NCBI RefSeq assembly: GCF_000163055.2
Contig: NC_022111.1
Location: 1,178,001 to 1,242,000 of the forward strand
Length of the DNA: 64,000 bases
Direction: 5' to 3'
Origin: Prevotella sp. oral taxon 299 str. F0039
GTDB lineage: Bacteria; Bacteroidota; Bacteroidia; Bacteroidales; Bacteroidaceae
Below, piece by piece: positions 45,172-53,933 of this stretch (its first letter is position 1; each line of letters begins with the position of its first letter). The notes beneath the pieces were generated by a model. That model was given only the letters and a program-made list of their open reading frames with translations, made no database searches and was not told where the DNA came from. A program made the translations under genes and the position numbers.

Positions 45172-46278
45172 TTATATAGTTGACTTTTTGTGAAGACTAT
45201 ACCATCTTTCTCTTCTAATGATAGAAATTTGCATAGAAGTATGTATTTGTTCTTTAAAGTTATAAAGGTCTTCTATGCTTGATAGTGATATTCTTTTATA
45301 GTTTCCACTATAAGTTTCGTCGGGGAAGAAGACAGACTTAGCATAGGGTTTAAATGATAATCTACATATCCACCAGTATTCTTTAGGGTTATAAACGAGT
45401 AGATATCCCTTGAGTTTCTTATAAAACAGCTCCGATAAATTATATTTTTCAGAAAGAATTTTCTTGATAATTGCTAACGCATCTAATTCTTCTTTGGTTA
45501 AAGTAACATTGGTTTCTTCTTTTATTTCGGGTGTTTCTTCTTTTTCTACAACCTCAATTTGCTGTTCTTCTGTTTTTATAGCAGTCGTTAATCTGTCTTG
45601 TATAATGTCGCTTATAACGCTTGATAATGACTTTTTTACCAATGGAATAAATTCTTTTATGACTGCTGCATTAGTGCGTCCTTTATACACTTGTCGAGCA
45701 AAGTATTCGGTAAAAGCAGCGGAAGGCATTGCCATATCTTGTTGTAAGATTGCTTTAATTTCGTTGACGTATTTCAATTCGTTTGCATTGCCGAAGGCTT
45801 CTTCCTCGTTAAAGTTTGATTTATGGAACTTTTTCAATTGTTCAAGGAGCGAATCAGATGGATTGAGCATGTTAATCACAAGGAAAGGCGTCTCGTCCAT
45901 GATGTTTGTTCTGTCAATATCTGTATAGAAACGCCATTCAATTCCGTTGGTAAGTACACCAAAGCGAGATTTACTTGCAACAAAGTATTTTTGCAATTGA
46001 GTAGAATGTAAGTCTAAATTTTGTTTCACATCTTTACATTCAATAAGTATAATAGGCTCTCCGTCTTTTAAAATAGCATAGTCTATTTTCTCTCCTTTAC
46101 TTCTTATTAGGTCACAATCCATTTCAGGGACAACCTCAAGAGGGTTGAAAATATCATATCCGAGTGCCTTAATCATCGGAAGAACAAATGCAGTTTTGGT
46201 TGCTTCTTCGGTACCAACAGAATCTTTTTGTGTTCGTATTCTCTCAGAAAGTAGATAGACTGTCTCTTTAAAATCCAT
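45172..46278 (-). CDS. Stand-alone nuclease with type I HsdR N-terminal domain
   Basis: A 368-residue protein. Residues 1-150 match the HsdR N-terminal nuclease domain: TKTAFVLPMIKALGYDIFNP, then KIDYAILKDGEPIILIECK, where Asp and Glu-x-Lys are the PD-(D/E)xK catalytic residues, then SKSRFGVLTNGIEWRFY. A middle helical part and a low-complexity Glu-rich linker (about 245-260) lead to a C-terminal region of unknown kind that ends with a Lys-rich tail. There is no helicase domain and no hsdM or hsdS nearby, so this is a solitary member, perhaps a defence or DNA-repair nuclease. It has its own promoter. Confidence 0.75.
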   Translation of the reverse strand: MDFKETVYLLSERIRTQKDSVGTEEATKTAFVLPMIKALGYDIFNPLEVVPEMDCDLIRSKGEKIDYAILKDGEPIILIECKDVKQNLDLHSTQLQKYFVASKSRFGVLTNGIEWRFYTDIDRTNIMDETPFLVINMLNPSDSLLEQLKKFHKSNFNEEEAFGNANELKYVNEIKAILQQDMAMPSAAFTEYFARQVYKGRTNAAVIKEFIPLVKKSLSSVISDIIQDRLTTAIKTEEQQIEVVEKEETPEIKEETNVTLTKEELDALAIIKKILSEKYNLSELFYKKLKGYLLVYNPKEYWWICRLSFKPYAKSVFFPDETYSGNYKRISLSSIEDLYNFKEQIHTSMQISIIRRERWYSLHKKSTI

Positions 46279-46302
46279 GTTTTTAATATTTGTTTAATAA
46301 TG

Positions 46303-46334
46303 CAAATATAACAATTGTATTTAAGTTTTGCAAT
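46303..46334 (-). promoter_or_regulatory. Predicted promoter of the HsdR-N nuclease gene
   Basis: Minus strand: ATTG (plus 46331-46334), 20 bases, TATATTTG (plus 46303-46310). Confidence 0.6.
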
Positions 46335-46391
46335 GAATATCATGATATTTGCCCGATTTAAGTAGGCTTGTCAGTTCCCCATTGGGTGAAA

Positions 46392-46503
46392 TTTATTCGC
46401 AGTTTATGCTACTTTCGCCCCCACATCGTATGGGGGTCCGTACGACGGACGGCGGTTTTTATTCGCAGTTTATGCTATTTTCGCTCCCCATCGTGTGGGG
46501 ATA
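46392..46503. repeat. CATCGTATGG repeat, two direct copies, overlapping recN
   Basis: TTATTCGCAGTTTATGCTA begins at 46393 and again at 46459, 66 bp apart, each followed by TTTCGC and a CCCC-ATCG-TRTGGGG palindromic core (46421-46436 and 46486-46501). Between them is TACGACGGACGGCGGTTTT, also found at 44379-44396. The second copy lies inside the 3' end of recN. Confidence 0.75.
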
Positions 46504-48151
46504 GTAACATTTTAGCATTGTCGATAGCCGCTTGCGAGATATTACTTCCGCTGAGCATCTTCGCAATTTCCTCCACACGTTCGTCCATATTGAGGAGCGT
46601 CATGGTGCTCGTTGTGCCCTCGGCAGTCTCCTCTTTCAACACTTTATAATGCTTACTGCCAATCGAAGCGATTTGAGGTAGGTGCGTAATACTGATTACT
46701 TGTCGGTTGTTTTGACCCATCTCATACATAATTTGCGCCATCTTTTCAGCCACACTACCGCTCACACCCGTGTCGATCTCATCGAAAATGATAGTAGGAA
46801 GCTTCACAGCACCGCTCACAAGAGCCTTTAACGAGAGCATAACACGAGCAATTTCGCCACCCGAAGCCACTAGACTTACAGGCTGAAGGTCGGTGCTTTT
46901 GTTAGCACTAAACAAGAAAGTGATTTTGTCGCAACCATCGTTCGAGAGCGGTTTCGCCTCGATGTTCACCTTAAAACGAGCGTTAGGAATACCCAGTGGC
47001 ACCAACTTCTCGAGCATTTTCTGCTCCACTTCGGCAATAGCCTTTGTGCGTTGTTGAGTGAGCAGAGCCGCTTGGTCGGTGCATTGTTGGAGTAGTTCGT
47101 TCGCTTTTCGTTCCATTTCAGCCAGTTCCTCATCAGCATTATCAATCATAGAGAGCTGTTTAGAAAGGTCGGCTTGAATAGCCAATAGCTCGCTTTCAGA
47201 TGTTACGTGATATTTATGGAGAATGTTGTTGAGGGCATCTAAACGCTCAGTTAGCGACGCAAGACGTTGAGGGTCGTGTTCGATGTTATCTGCCTTTCTG
47301 CCCAATTCTTGCATAATGTCCTTCAATTCGATGTAACAACTCTCCATACGGGCAGAGGTATCGCTCAAGTCGGGATACACATTCACAATATCTTCCACAC
47401 GTTTTAGAGCCGTTTTAAGGTTGTTCACCACGCCCGAATCGTCGTTCGACAGGTTCGAATAGGCATCGTATAAAGCTCCTTTAATTTCCTCGGCATGACC
47501 CAATAGGTCTACCTCTTGCTCAATACTCTCTAACTCTCCGTCCTTAATCTGCATGTTTTCCAGCTCGTTAAGCTGAAATCTCATAAAGTCCTTGTTATCG
47601 TTATTCTTTTCAATCGTCTCCTTTAACAGAGCCAATTGCTTGTTGGCCTCACGATAATGGTTGTAGGCTTGAGTGTAAAGAGCCAATTGTTTTTGGCTTT
47701 GAGCAATGATATCTATGATGTTTAATTGGAAATCTTCTTGATTAAGCAGCAAGTTTTGATGTTGAGAATGCACGTCGATAAGACACTCACCGATAGCTTT
47801 CATGGTGGTTAAAGACACAGGCATGTCGTTGATAAACGCCCTACTTTTGCCATTGTTGTTCAGTTCTCGGCGAATGATGCATTCGTTTTCATCATAATCA
47901 ATATCGTGTTCGTCGAACAAATTCTTCATGTCGTAGGCAGAGATGTTAAATGTTGCTTCTACAATACACTTGTCTCTATTCGCCTTGATGCTTTTAATGT
48001 CGGCACGATTACCTTTTAATAGTCCCACAGCACCAACGATAATACTCTTTCCTGCGCCCGTTTCTCCAGTGATAACAGAGAATCCTGAGAAGAAATCAAT
48101 ATTGAGTTCGTCTATCAAAGTGAAGTTCTTAATGTATAAATGCTTTAACAT
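46475..48151 (-). CDS. recN: DNA repair protein RecN
   Basis: A 558-residue SMC-like ATPase for double-strand break repair. MLKHLYIKNFTLIDELNIDF opens the head, GETGAGKSIIVGAV is Walker A (about residues 31-44), a coiled-coil middle spans about 150-370, and the C-terminal head has SLVASGGEIARVMLSLK signature and TIIFDEIDTGVSG Walker B. The last codons (LSPHDGERK, then stop) are read from the CATCGTATGG repeat, so the natural end may have been replaced. Gene order dnaN-exonuclease-coaBC-DUF4835-recN fits other Bacteroidetes. Confidence 0.95.
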   Translation of the reverse strand: MLKHLYIKNFTLIDELNIDFFSGFSVITGETGAGKSIIVGAVGLLKGNRADIKSIKANRDKCIVEATFNISAYDMKNLFDEHDIDYDENECIIRRELNNNGKSRAFINDMPVSLTTMKAIGECLIDVHSQHQNLLLNQEDFQLNIIDIIAQSQKQLALYTQAYNHYREANKQLALLKETIEKNNDNKDFMRFQLNELENMQIKDGELESIEQEVDLLGHAEEIKGALYDAYSNLSNDDSGVVNNLKTALKRVEDIVNVYPDLSDTSARMESCYIELKDIMQELGRKADNIEHDPQRLASLTERLDALNNILHKYHVTSESELLAIQADLSKQLSMIDNADEELAEMERKANELLQQCTDQAALLTQQRTKAIAEVEQKMLEKLVPLGIPNARFKVNIEAKPLSNDGCDKITFLFSANKSTDLQPVSLVASGGEIARVMLSLKALVSGAVKLPTIIFDEIDTGVSGSVAEKMAQIMYEMGQNNRQVISITHLPQIASIGSKHYKVLKEETAEGTTSTMTLLNMDERVEEIAKMLSGSNISQAAIDNAKMLLSPHDGERK

Positions 48152-48219
48152 CTTTATTGCCGTTTGTTGTTGTTTGTTGACTGATAAATATTTTTTTAGA
48201 TGGGTTGTGGAGCCTTATT

Positions 48220-49137
48220 TTATTCCTTAATGCGGTTCCATGTGTTGCTTTGACTGGCGTTGATTTTAAAGAAAATGTCGTATATCGTTTCCTTTTCCTT
48301 AGGCGTTCCCTTGCCTTGGTAGATGTTTGCCAATTCATCTTTTTTGTAGTCGCTCCATATAATGGGCCATTGGCACAGCGGTTTGTTCTCTTTACACTTC
48401 GCCAATTGCTCTTCGATGGTTTGCGAAATGTTCACCCTTCCTCGCTCAGGGTTCGTCACCATCTCGTCGAGTCCTTTCCTATAGTAGTTGTATTGAAACT
48501 CTCTAAAGGGTCGCATAGCAGGGTCTAAGTATTCATTGATGAGCGCAAAGCGGTTGCGATCGTTGTCGAATGCCTTCCAACCCGTGTAGTTTAGGTTTTG
48601 AGCAGCATTGGTTAAGTTCATGCAACGCTGCAAAATGTCGTCGCCACCGAGCATCGAAAACGAGTCGAGATTGATGCCAATAATGAGATAAGCATAGTAT
48701 GCAAAGAGCGTGGTGAGCTGATTCTGGACGTTTTCTTCGTTGAATTCGAGCTGGTCGAACTGTGCGAAAGTAAACTCAAAGTTGTTGTCGTAGTTGTTGT
48801 ATAACACCGAGTTGTAGCTCGAATTGAATACAGGTCGGTTGGCTTGTATCAACGCTTTGCATTTAAAGAGATTCGAGCTGTTATCGTATTCTTGCACTGT
48901 GATGTTGAAAATACATTGAATGCGCTCGTTTTTTCGGAACTGCAAGTCGGTCCATTGCTTGTTGTTTACAAACTGCTCGAGACTTTTTTTCAGGTTGTCG
49001 AACACGCTAACGTCGGTGCCTTGTATTTGATTGTGGTTGATAACGATACGTGCACGAAGTTCTTGGGCGTGCGCTTTTTGAGGCAAGACGATTGCCAGAA
49101 GAGCCAGAAGCAATAGTTTGAAAATGTGAAACTTCAT
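48220..49137 (-). CDS. DUF4835 family secreted protein
   Basis: A 305-residue protein with signal peptide ending AHAQ. The start ELRARIVINHNQIQGTDVSVF and later QWTDLQFRKNERIQCIF match DUF4835, which sits between coaBC and recN in Bacteroidetes. Function is unknown; it is probably periplasmic or outer-membrane associated. It is 68 bp upstream of recN. Confidence 0.85.
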   Translation of the reverse strand: MKFHIFKLLLLALLAIVLPQKAHAQELRARIVINHNQIQGTDVSVFDNLKKSLEQFVNNKQWTDLQFRKNERIQCIFNITVQEYDNSSNLFKCKALIQANRPVFNSSYNSVLYNNYDNNFEFTFAQFDQLEFNEENVQNQLTTLFAYYAYLIIGINLDSFSMLGGDDILQRCMNLTNAAQNLNYTGWKAFDNDRNRFALINEYLDPAMRPFREFQYNYYRKGLDEMVTNPERGRVNISQTIEEQLAKCKENKPLCQWPIIWSDYKKDELANIYQGKGTPKEKETIYDIFFKINASQSNTWNRIKE

Positions 49138-49223
49138 ATCGTTAAAATGGGGTGTGGTTGATGTTGTCTTGCCAAGTGTAAATACTTGTGGACTAGGTAC
49201 TTATTCTTAACAACGAAAAAGCA

Positions 49224-49290
49224 TTCGTTTTAGCTACTAAAAGCAATTCTTTTGGGGTGTAATGGCACTGCTATTGAGATGTAAAAGTAC
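49224..49290 (+). repeat. 22-bp-period intergenic array, locus G (three units)
   Basis: Units start at 49224, 49247 and 49268 (23 and 21 apart): TTCGTTTTAG...TAAAAGCA, TTCTTTTGG..., CTGCTATTG...TAAAAG. It lies between the coaBC stop and the DUF4835 start. Confidence 0.55.
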
Positions 49291-49324
49291 GCAAGTTACA
49301 ACTCGATGAGAAATGTTTGCAGGT

Positions 49325-50560
49325 CTACTTCTTACTTTGTAGCTGTGCTTCTACCTCGTCGATGATGTCTATTGCCACCAGAGTTTTACTCTTTTTTTCA
49401 AATGCTTTGTTCTCAGTGGCACTGATAATGTTAATTTGGTTGTCGGCTGTTTGAAAGGTAGTGCCCTCGTTTCGCATACTGTTGAGGACGATAAAGTCGA
49501 GATTTTTCTTCTTCAATTTCTCCTTAGCGTGGCACTCTTCGTTGTGAGTTTCGAGCGCAAAGCCCACCAAAAGCTGTTGGGCAGTCTTTTGTTTGCCCAG
49601 TTCTGCTGCGATGTCTCGTGTTGAAATCAAATCCAACTGCATATTGCCTTCGCTGTGTTTTATCTTCTCCTTCGCCTCGTTTTGGGGCTTGTAGTCGGCA
49701 ACGGCAGCGCAAAGAATAGCCACATCAGCCGTTTTAAACGCTTTGTTAGCGGCATGGTACATCTCTTCTCCGCTCTCAACGTTGATGCGTTCAATGCGTT
49801 TTGAGGCCGAAAGAGCCACAGGACCAGCTACAAGAGTGACTTTTGCGCCTCGTTTGGCACATTCTTCTGCGAGGGCAAAGCCCATCTTTCCGCTCGAATA
49901 GTTGCCGATAAAGCGCACGGGATCGATCTTTTCAAAGGTAGGACCAGCGGTGATCAACACTTCTTTTCCAAAGAGATTCGAAATGGTTTCGCTGTTAGTG
50001 GGGTGGGTGATGAAATAGTTTTCGAGGGCTTCAACAATCGCTTCAGGCTCTTCCATGCGTCCTTTTCCCTCTAAACCGCTTGCCAAAAAGCCACTTGCAG
50101 GCTCGATAATAATGTTGCCAAAGCTCTTTATCTTTTGGATATTAGCAGTGGTTGTGGGGTGCTGATACATGTCGAGATCCATTGCAGGAGCCACAAAAAC
50201 GGGGGCTTTCATCGAGAGATAGGTGGTGATGAGCATGTTGTCGGAAATGCCGTTAGCCATCTTTCCGAGTGTAGAGGCGGTGCAAGGAGCAATCAACATG
50301 GCGTCTGCCCACAGTCCAAGGTCGACATGTGAGTGCCAAGAACCATCTTTTTGAGAAAAGAATTCGCTAACAACTGGCTTTTGAGTGAGTGCCGAAAGGG
50401 TTACGGGGGTGATGAATTCTTTGCCCGAAGGGGTAATCACCACTTGCACTTCTGCACCTTTTTTGATGAGTGTTCGTATGATGAGGCAAGCCTTGTAGGC
50501 AGCAATACTGCCCGTTATGCCTAATACTATCTTCTTTCCTTTTAGCATTTTGTTTTGCAA
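49325..50560 (-). CDS. coaBC: Bifunctional phosphopantothenoylcysteine decarboxylase/synthetase
   Basis: A 411-residue CoA-synthesis enzyme. The CoaC flavin half shows VLGITGSIAAYKACLIIR, APCTASTLGKMANGISDNML and PAMDLDMYQHP (substrate Asn/Met motif). The CoaB half begins VLITAGPTFEKIDPVRFIGNYSSGKMG and includes AAVADYKP and the ...KKKNLDFIVLNSM stretch. Length is normal. ATG 50548 (MLKGKKIVLG) is an alternative start. Confidence 0.96.
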   Translation of the reverse strand: MQNKMLKGKKIVLGITGSIAAYKACLIIRTLIKKGAEVQVVITPSGKEFITPVTLSALTQKPVVSEFFSQKDGSWHSHVDLGLWADAMLIAPCTASTLGKMANGISDNMLITTYLSMKAPVFVAPAMDLDMYQHPTTTANIQKIKSFGNIIIEPASGFLASGLEGKGRMEEPEAIVEALENYFITHPTNSETISNLFGKEVLITAGPTFEKIDPVRFIGNYSSGKMGFALAEECAKRGAKVTLVAGPVALSASKRIERINVESGEEMYHAANKAFKTADVAILCAAVADYKPQNEAKEKIKHSEGNMQLDLISTRDIAAELGKQKTAQQLLVGFALETHNEECHAKEKLKKKNLDFIVLNSMRNEGTTFQTADNQINIISATENKAFEKKSKTLVAIDIIDEVEAQLQSKK

Positions 50561-50608
50561 ATAATGGTTATTAGAAATGCGATTGCTTTTTATCTCTATT
50601 TAATGAAG

Positions 50609-50633
50609 CAAGAGATGAGGGGCTCATCTCTTG
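50609..50633. other. Perfect stem-loop between exonuclease and coaBC
   Basis: CAAGAGATGAG (50609-50619) and CTCATCTCTTG (50623-50633) pair perfectly over GGG. There is no T-run on the minus strand, so it may be an RNA-processing or partial termination site. Confidence 0.55.
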
Positions 50634-50697
50634 TCATTTGTTTTATATCGAGGCGTTGCAGAGGCTTTTAAAGCCCATTTGTTGCCACCTATGATGT

Positions 50698-51555
50698 TTA
50701 TTGTTTGCTGTTGAATTCTTTCAAACGAATGCGTGTAAGCACTTCTTTTGTGTTGTTGGTGAAGTCGCTTGAGAGCATCCAACTATAGTAACCAGGATCT
50801 CTGTTGAGCACTTCTGTTACGCTATGTCCCTTGTATTTGCCGAAATTGAAGGTCTCTTGCAAAACAGGTTCGCCATTTTTATCGAGCAAAGGCTTATTGT
50901 TTTTGTCGAGAACTTCTTTCCAAACGATGCGTCCAGCGAAGTCTACATTGCGGTTATTGGTTGAAAATTCTGCCAAAGCAGCAATGTCATTGGGTAGAAT
51001 GCGTTCTGCTTCTTCTTGCTGTTCTGCGCTATATCGCTCTATTTGTCCCATCAAAACACGATAGGTTGCCTCTGTATCTTCGTCGGCACGGTGGGCGTTA
51101 AAGTCGTCTTCCATCTTGCGTCCGCAATAGAATTTGTATGCTGCTGCAAGGTTACGGCGTTCCATCTTGTGGAAAATAACTTGTGCATCAACGAGCTTTG
51201 AACGACTAAAATCGTAGCTAAGACCTGCTCTTGAGAACTCTTCGGCAAGCATTGGAATGTCGAAATGGTTCGAGTTGAAACCTGCAAAGTCGCAACCTGT
51301 GAACTTTTCGTATAGCTTTTGTGCTATTTCTGCAAAGGTTGGAGCATCTTTCACCATATCGTTTGTGATGTGAGTGAGTGCTTCTACCTCTTGAGGAATG
51401 GGCTTTTGAGGATTGATAAAGAGGTTTTCTCGCTCTTCTTTTCCATCTGGGTGTACCTTGATATACGATATTTGAATGATGCGATCGTTAACAAGATCGA
51501 GTCCAGTTGTTTCTAAATCGAAGACAACGAGAGGTCTCTGAAGATTTAATTTCAT
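50698..51555 (-). CDS. DnaQ-like 3'-5' exonuclease
   Basis: A 285-residue DEDD exonuclease. VVFDLETTGLDLVNDRIIQIS carries the first Asp/Glu, FAGFNSNHFDIPML the second Asp, and HRADEDTEATYRV the last His/Asp. The C-terminal part (FGKYKGHSVTEVLNRDPGYYSWML) is the small domain also seen at the end of exodeoxyribonuclease X-like proteins. It may act as a proofreading or repair nuclease. It begins two bases after dnaN stops. Confidence 0.92.
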   Translation of the reverse strand: MKLNLQRPLVVFDLETTGLDLVNDRIIQISYIKVHPDGKEERENLFINPQKPIPQEVEALTHITNDMVKDAPTFAEIAQKLYEKFTGCDFAGFNSNHFDIPMLAEEFSRAGLSYDFSRSKLVDAQVIFHKMERRNLAAAYKFYCGRKMEDDFNAHRADEDTEATYRVLMGQIERYSAEQQEEAERILPNDIAALAEFSTNNRNVDFAGRIVWKEVLDKNNKPLLDKNGEPVLQETFNFGKYKGHSVTEVLNRDPGYYSWMLSSDFTNNTKEVLTRIRLKEFNSKQ

Positions 51556-51557
51556 AA

Positions 51558-52682
51558 TTAGTCGTTTAATAGCATGGGCATTAGAAGCATCAATACGTCT
51601 GCATTTTCGGGCTGAACTGATGGTAGAATCAAGCCAGCTCTACTGGGATCGGCAAGCTGTATGGTTACTTCATCGCTCTCAAGGCTATTTAATATGTCGG
51701 TCATCGAGCCACCTTTGAAACCAATGCTCATGTTGTTTCCTGTGTAATCGCAGTTCACTGCTTCCTTAGCACTTGTAGAAAAGTCGATGTCTTCTGATGA
51801 TATTTCGAGCTTTCCTGCTTCTAATTTGAAACGAATGAGCTGTGTGCTTTCACTTGCAAAGGGCAAAACACGACGCAAAGCACCTAGCAATGACAAACGA
51901 TCGATGGTAACTTGGTTAGGGTTGCTCTCTGGAATTACAGAGCTATAATTAGGATAACGTCCTTCGATTAGACGGCAAGTGAGTGTTCCACTTGCAAAGT
52001 TTATCTCTGCACAATTGGTTCCAAACTTAATAACCACATCGCTGTTGTCTTTTGGAAGTACGTTCTTTAAAAGGGTAGCGGGCTTCTTTGGAAGAATGAA
52101 AGCAGCTGGTGTTGCGCCTGTTATGGTGCTAATGACGTTGCGAACCAATTTATGTCCATCGCTTGCAACGATAGATAAGCCCGTAGTTTGTAGGTCGAAG
52201 TAGAGTCCATTCATAACAGGACGCATGTCGTCGCTACCAACTGCAAACATAGACCGAGTGATGTTAGCGTTCAAAATGTTTGCAGGAATGGTGATAACAC
52301 TTGTTCCTTCGCTCACACCTTCAGGCTTTGGATAGGCTGTTCCGTCTTGAGCTGTGAAGTTATACTTACCATTTTGATAAGTAACCTCAACATTGAAATT
52401 ATTTGTATCGATATCGAACGCAAGTGGTTGTTCAGGCAATTCTTTCACAACATCAAGGGTTGTGCGACTTGGAATGGCAATTACTCCGTCTCCATCACTT
52501 TCTAACAATGGCAAAGTGGTGCGCATAACGTTTTCGTTATCACTACCTGTTATGGTGAGAACATTGTCGTTTACTTCGAATAAGAACGATTCGAGAATAG
52601 GCAAAGTGTTCTTACTTGCAATAACTTTTGCAAGAGTTTGAAGGCTATTATTGAGAGAAGTGCTCGATAATTTGAATTTCAT
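51558..52682 (-). CDS. dnaN: DNA polymerase III beta sliding clamp
   Basis: A 374-residue clamp with three similar domains: MKFKLSSTSLNNSLQTLAKVI start, SIVASDGHKLVRN in domain two, and a C-terminal VQPENADVLMLLMPMLL end replacing the usual P-x-R-L tail. It holds the polymerase on DNA. It has a strong promoter and leads an operon with the exonuclease. Confidence 0.96.
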   Translation of the reverse strand: MKFKLSSTSLNNSLQTLAKVIASKNTLPILESFLFEVNDNVLTITGSDNENVMRTTLPLLESDGDGVIAIPSRTTLDVVKELPEQPLAFDIDTNNFNVEVTYQNGKYNFTAQDGTAYPKPEGVSEGTSVITIPANILNANITRSMFAVGSDDMRPVMNGLYFDLQTTGLSIVASDGHKLVRNVISTITGATPAAFILPKKPATLLKNVLPKDNSDVVIKFGTNCAEINFASGTLTCRLIEGRYPNYSSVIPESNPNQVTIDRLSLLGALRRVLPFASESTQLIRFKLEAGKLEISSEDIDFSTSAKEAVNCDYTGNNMSIGFKGGSMTDILNSLESDEVTIQLADPSRAGLILPSVQPENADVLMLLMPMLLND

Positions 52683-52726
52683 TGCTATATGTTTTTATGT
52701 TGTTTTTCTTAAATTTCTATGTTCTA

Positions 52727-52757
52727 CAAAAATACTAAAAACATCTTGAACATCAAA
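52727..52757 (-). promoter_or_regulatory. Predicted dnaN promoter
   Basis: Minus strand: TTTG (plus 52754-52757), 19 bases, TATTTTTG (plus 52727-52734). Confidence 0.7.
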
Positions 52758-52861
52758 AAAACAAAGGAAAAGTTTTATATATTGAAACTATTTTCTTAAT
52801 TTCGCAATTCAATAGTTATTGAAATTAATAAGCATTAAATTTTTTAAAGAATACAAATAAG

Positions 52862-53272
52862 ATGGATTTACAAGGAAAGATTATTGCAGCTCTTGAACCA
52901 AGAAGCGGTACTTCTGCAAGAGGTGAGTGGAAAAGTCAAGACTTTGTGGTGGAAACTCACGACCAATACCCACGCAAAATGGTGTTTGGTGTGTTTGGTG
53001 CAGACCGCTTAGAACGTTTTAATATACAAGTTGGACAAGAAGTTACAGTGTCTTTCGACATCGATGCACACGAATATAATGGTCGCTGGTTCAACAATAT
53101 CAGAGCCTTTGATGTGCGTTTAGTTGATCCAAACTCTGTGGGAGTGATGGGCGCAGGTGCTCCTTATGTTGCACCAGCACAACCAGAATCAACAGCAACT
53201 GCATCGTCTGCACCATTCCCACCTGTGCAACCTGCATCACAAGAGGAGAGTGCCGACGACCTTCCTTTCTAA
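52862..53272 (+). CDS. DUF3127 protein with SSB-like acidic tail
   Basis: A 136-residue protein with one OB-like domain (MDLQGKIIAALEPRSG, VVETHDQYPRKMVFGVFG, VSFDIDAHEYNGRWFNNIRAFDV), a Pro/Ala/Ser-rich linker and a closing EESADDLPF. The family is DUF3127, restricted mainly to Bacteroidetes. The tip DDLPF copies the DD(I/L)PF end through which single-stranded-DNA-binding proteins recruit repair enzymes, so it probably binds ssDNA and partner proteins. It is divergent from dnaN. Confidence 0.85.
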   Translation: MDLQGKIIAALEPRSGTSARGEWKSQDFVVETHDQYPRKMVFGVFGADRLERFNIQVGQEVTVSFDIDAHEYNGRWFNNIRAFDVRLVDPNSVGVMGAGAPYVAPAQPESTATASSAPFPPVQPASQEESADDLPF

Positions 53273-53554
53273 TAAAAGGAATCGAGGTTGTTAGTAACTG
53301 AGGGGCTAAATGGGGTAGAGCGGTGCAAAATAAAAGTCTTTCTTAACCGCACGCTGGTTCCTATTTGAGCCAAAGAGTCGTGAAAACAGACAACTGAAAA
53401 ACAATAAAAAACTGCTTATATTTGCTTTATTGCAAGTGTAAGCAGTTCTTTTTTTGCTCCAAAGATGATCTCTTTTGAACCGAATTGTTTTGTCCCTCAT
53501 TTTCATTCTCTATCCCCTTAAAATCCCTTTGTAGATAGGTAGTGCGCAATGTCA

Positions 53555-53642
53555 CTGCTTTTACACGGCAAAGTCGTTGAAATTGAGAGGCAATAGCATT
53601 GTTATTGAGAGATAAAGGCACAGCTTTTATTTTGCAACCGAA
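53555..53642 (+). repeat. 22-bp-period intergenic array, locus H
   Basis: Four units at 53555, 53577, 53599 and 53621, each exactly 22 apart, starting CTGCTTTTA, TTGAAATTG, TTGTTATTG and CAGCTTTTA. It lies in the 660-bp gap between the convergent DUF3127 and M16 genes, followed by a GA-rich array. Confidence 0.7.
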
Positions 53643-53757
53643 TAGAGATGAGTGTGCAAGGGGCGTGTGAGGATTTGAAAGAAAGGCGAAAGAGATAATA
53701 AATGGGCAACGAGACTGCAATGTAAGAGGGCAGGCAGAGCGAGTGAAAAGACAAAGC

Positions 53758-53867
53758 GAGCAGATGAAAAAGAAGTGAGGAAGAAGTGAAAAGAAAAGAT
53801 AGAGCAAATAAAAGTGATAGATGGAATAACTAAAAGGGGACAATGGAATAAGGCAAAAGAAAAGTGG
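53758..53867. repeat. GA-rich array with strict 22-bp period
   Basis: Units start with GAGC, GAAG, GAGC, GAAT and GAAT at 53758, 53780, 53802, 53824 and 53846. Sequence is purine-rich and differs between units, while the spacing stays at 22. Weaker units may extend to about 53690. The last unit ends at the terminator. Confidence 0.65.
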
Positions 53868-53910
53868 CAACCCAACCTTTGCAATGAGGTTAAGTTGCCA
53901 CTTTATATTT
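53861..53910. terminator. Bidirectional terminator
   Basis: AAAGTGGCAAC (53861-53871) pairs perfectly with GTTGCCACTTT (53894-53904). Plus strand continues ATATTTTTTAG, minus strand TTCTTTT. It can end the M16 gene and the DUF3127 gene. Confidence 0.8.
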
Positions 53911-53933
53911 TTTAGAGTTGAATGAACTACTGC

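Noticed and set aside
53427..53884. Minus-strand frames of 85-147 codons
   Set aside because: They read through the 22-bp arrays and CT-rich strand and show only Phe/Ser/Leu-rich text.
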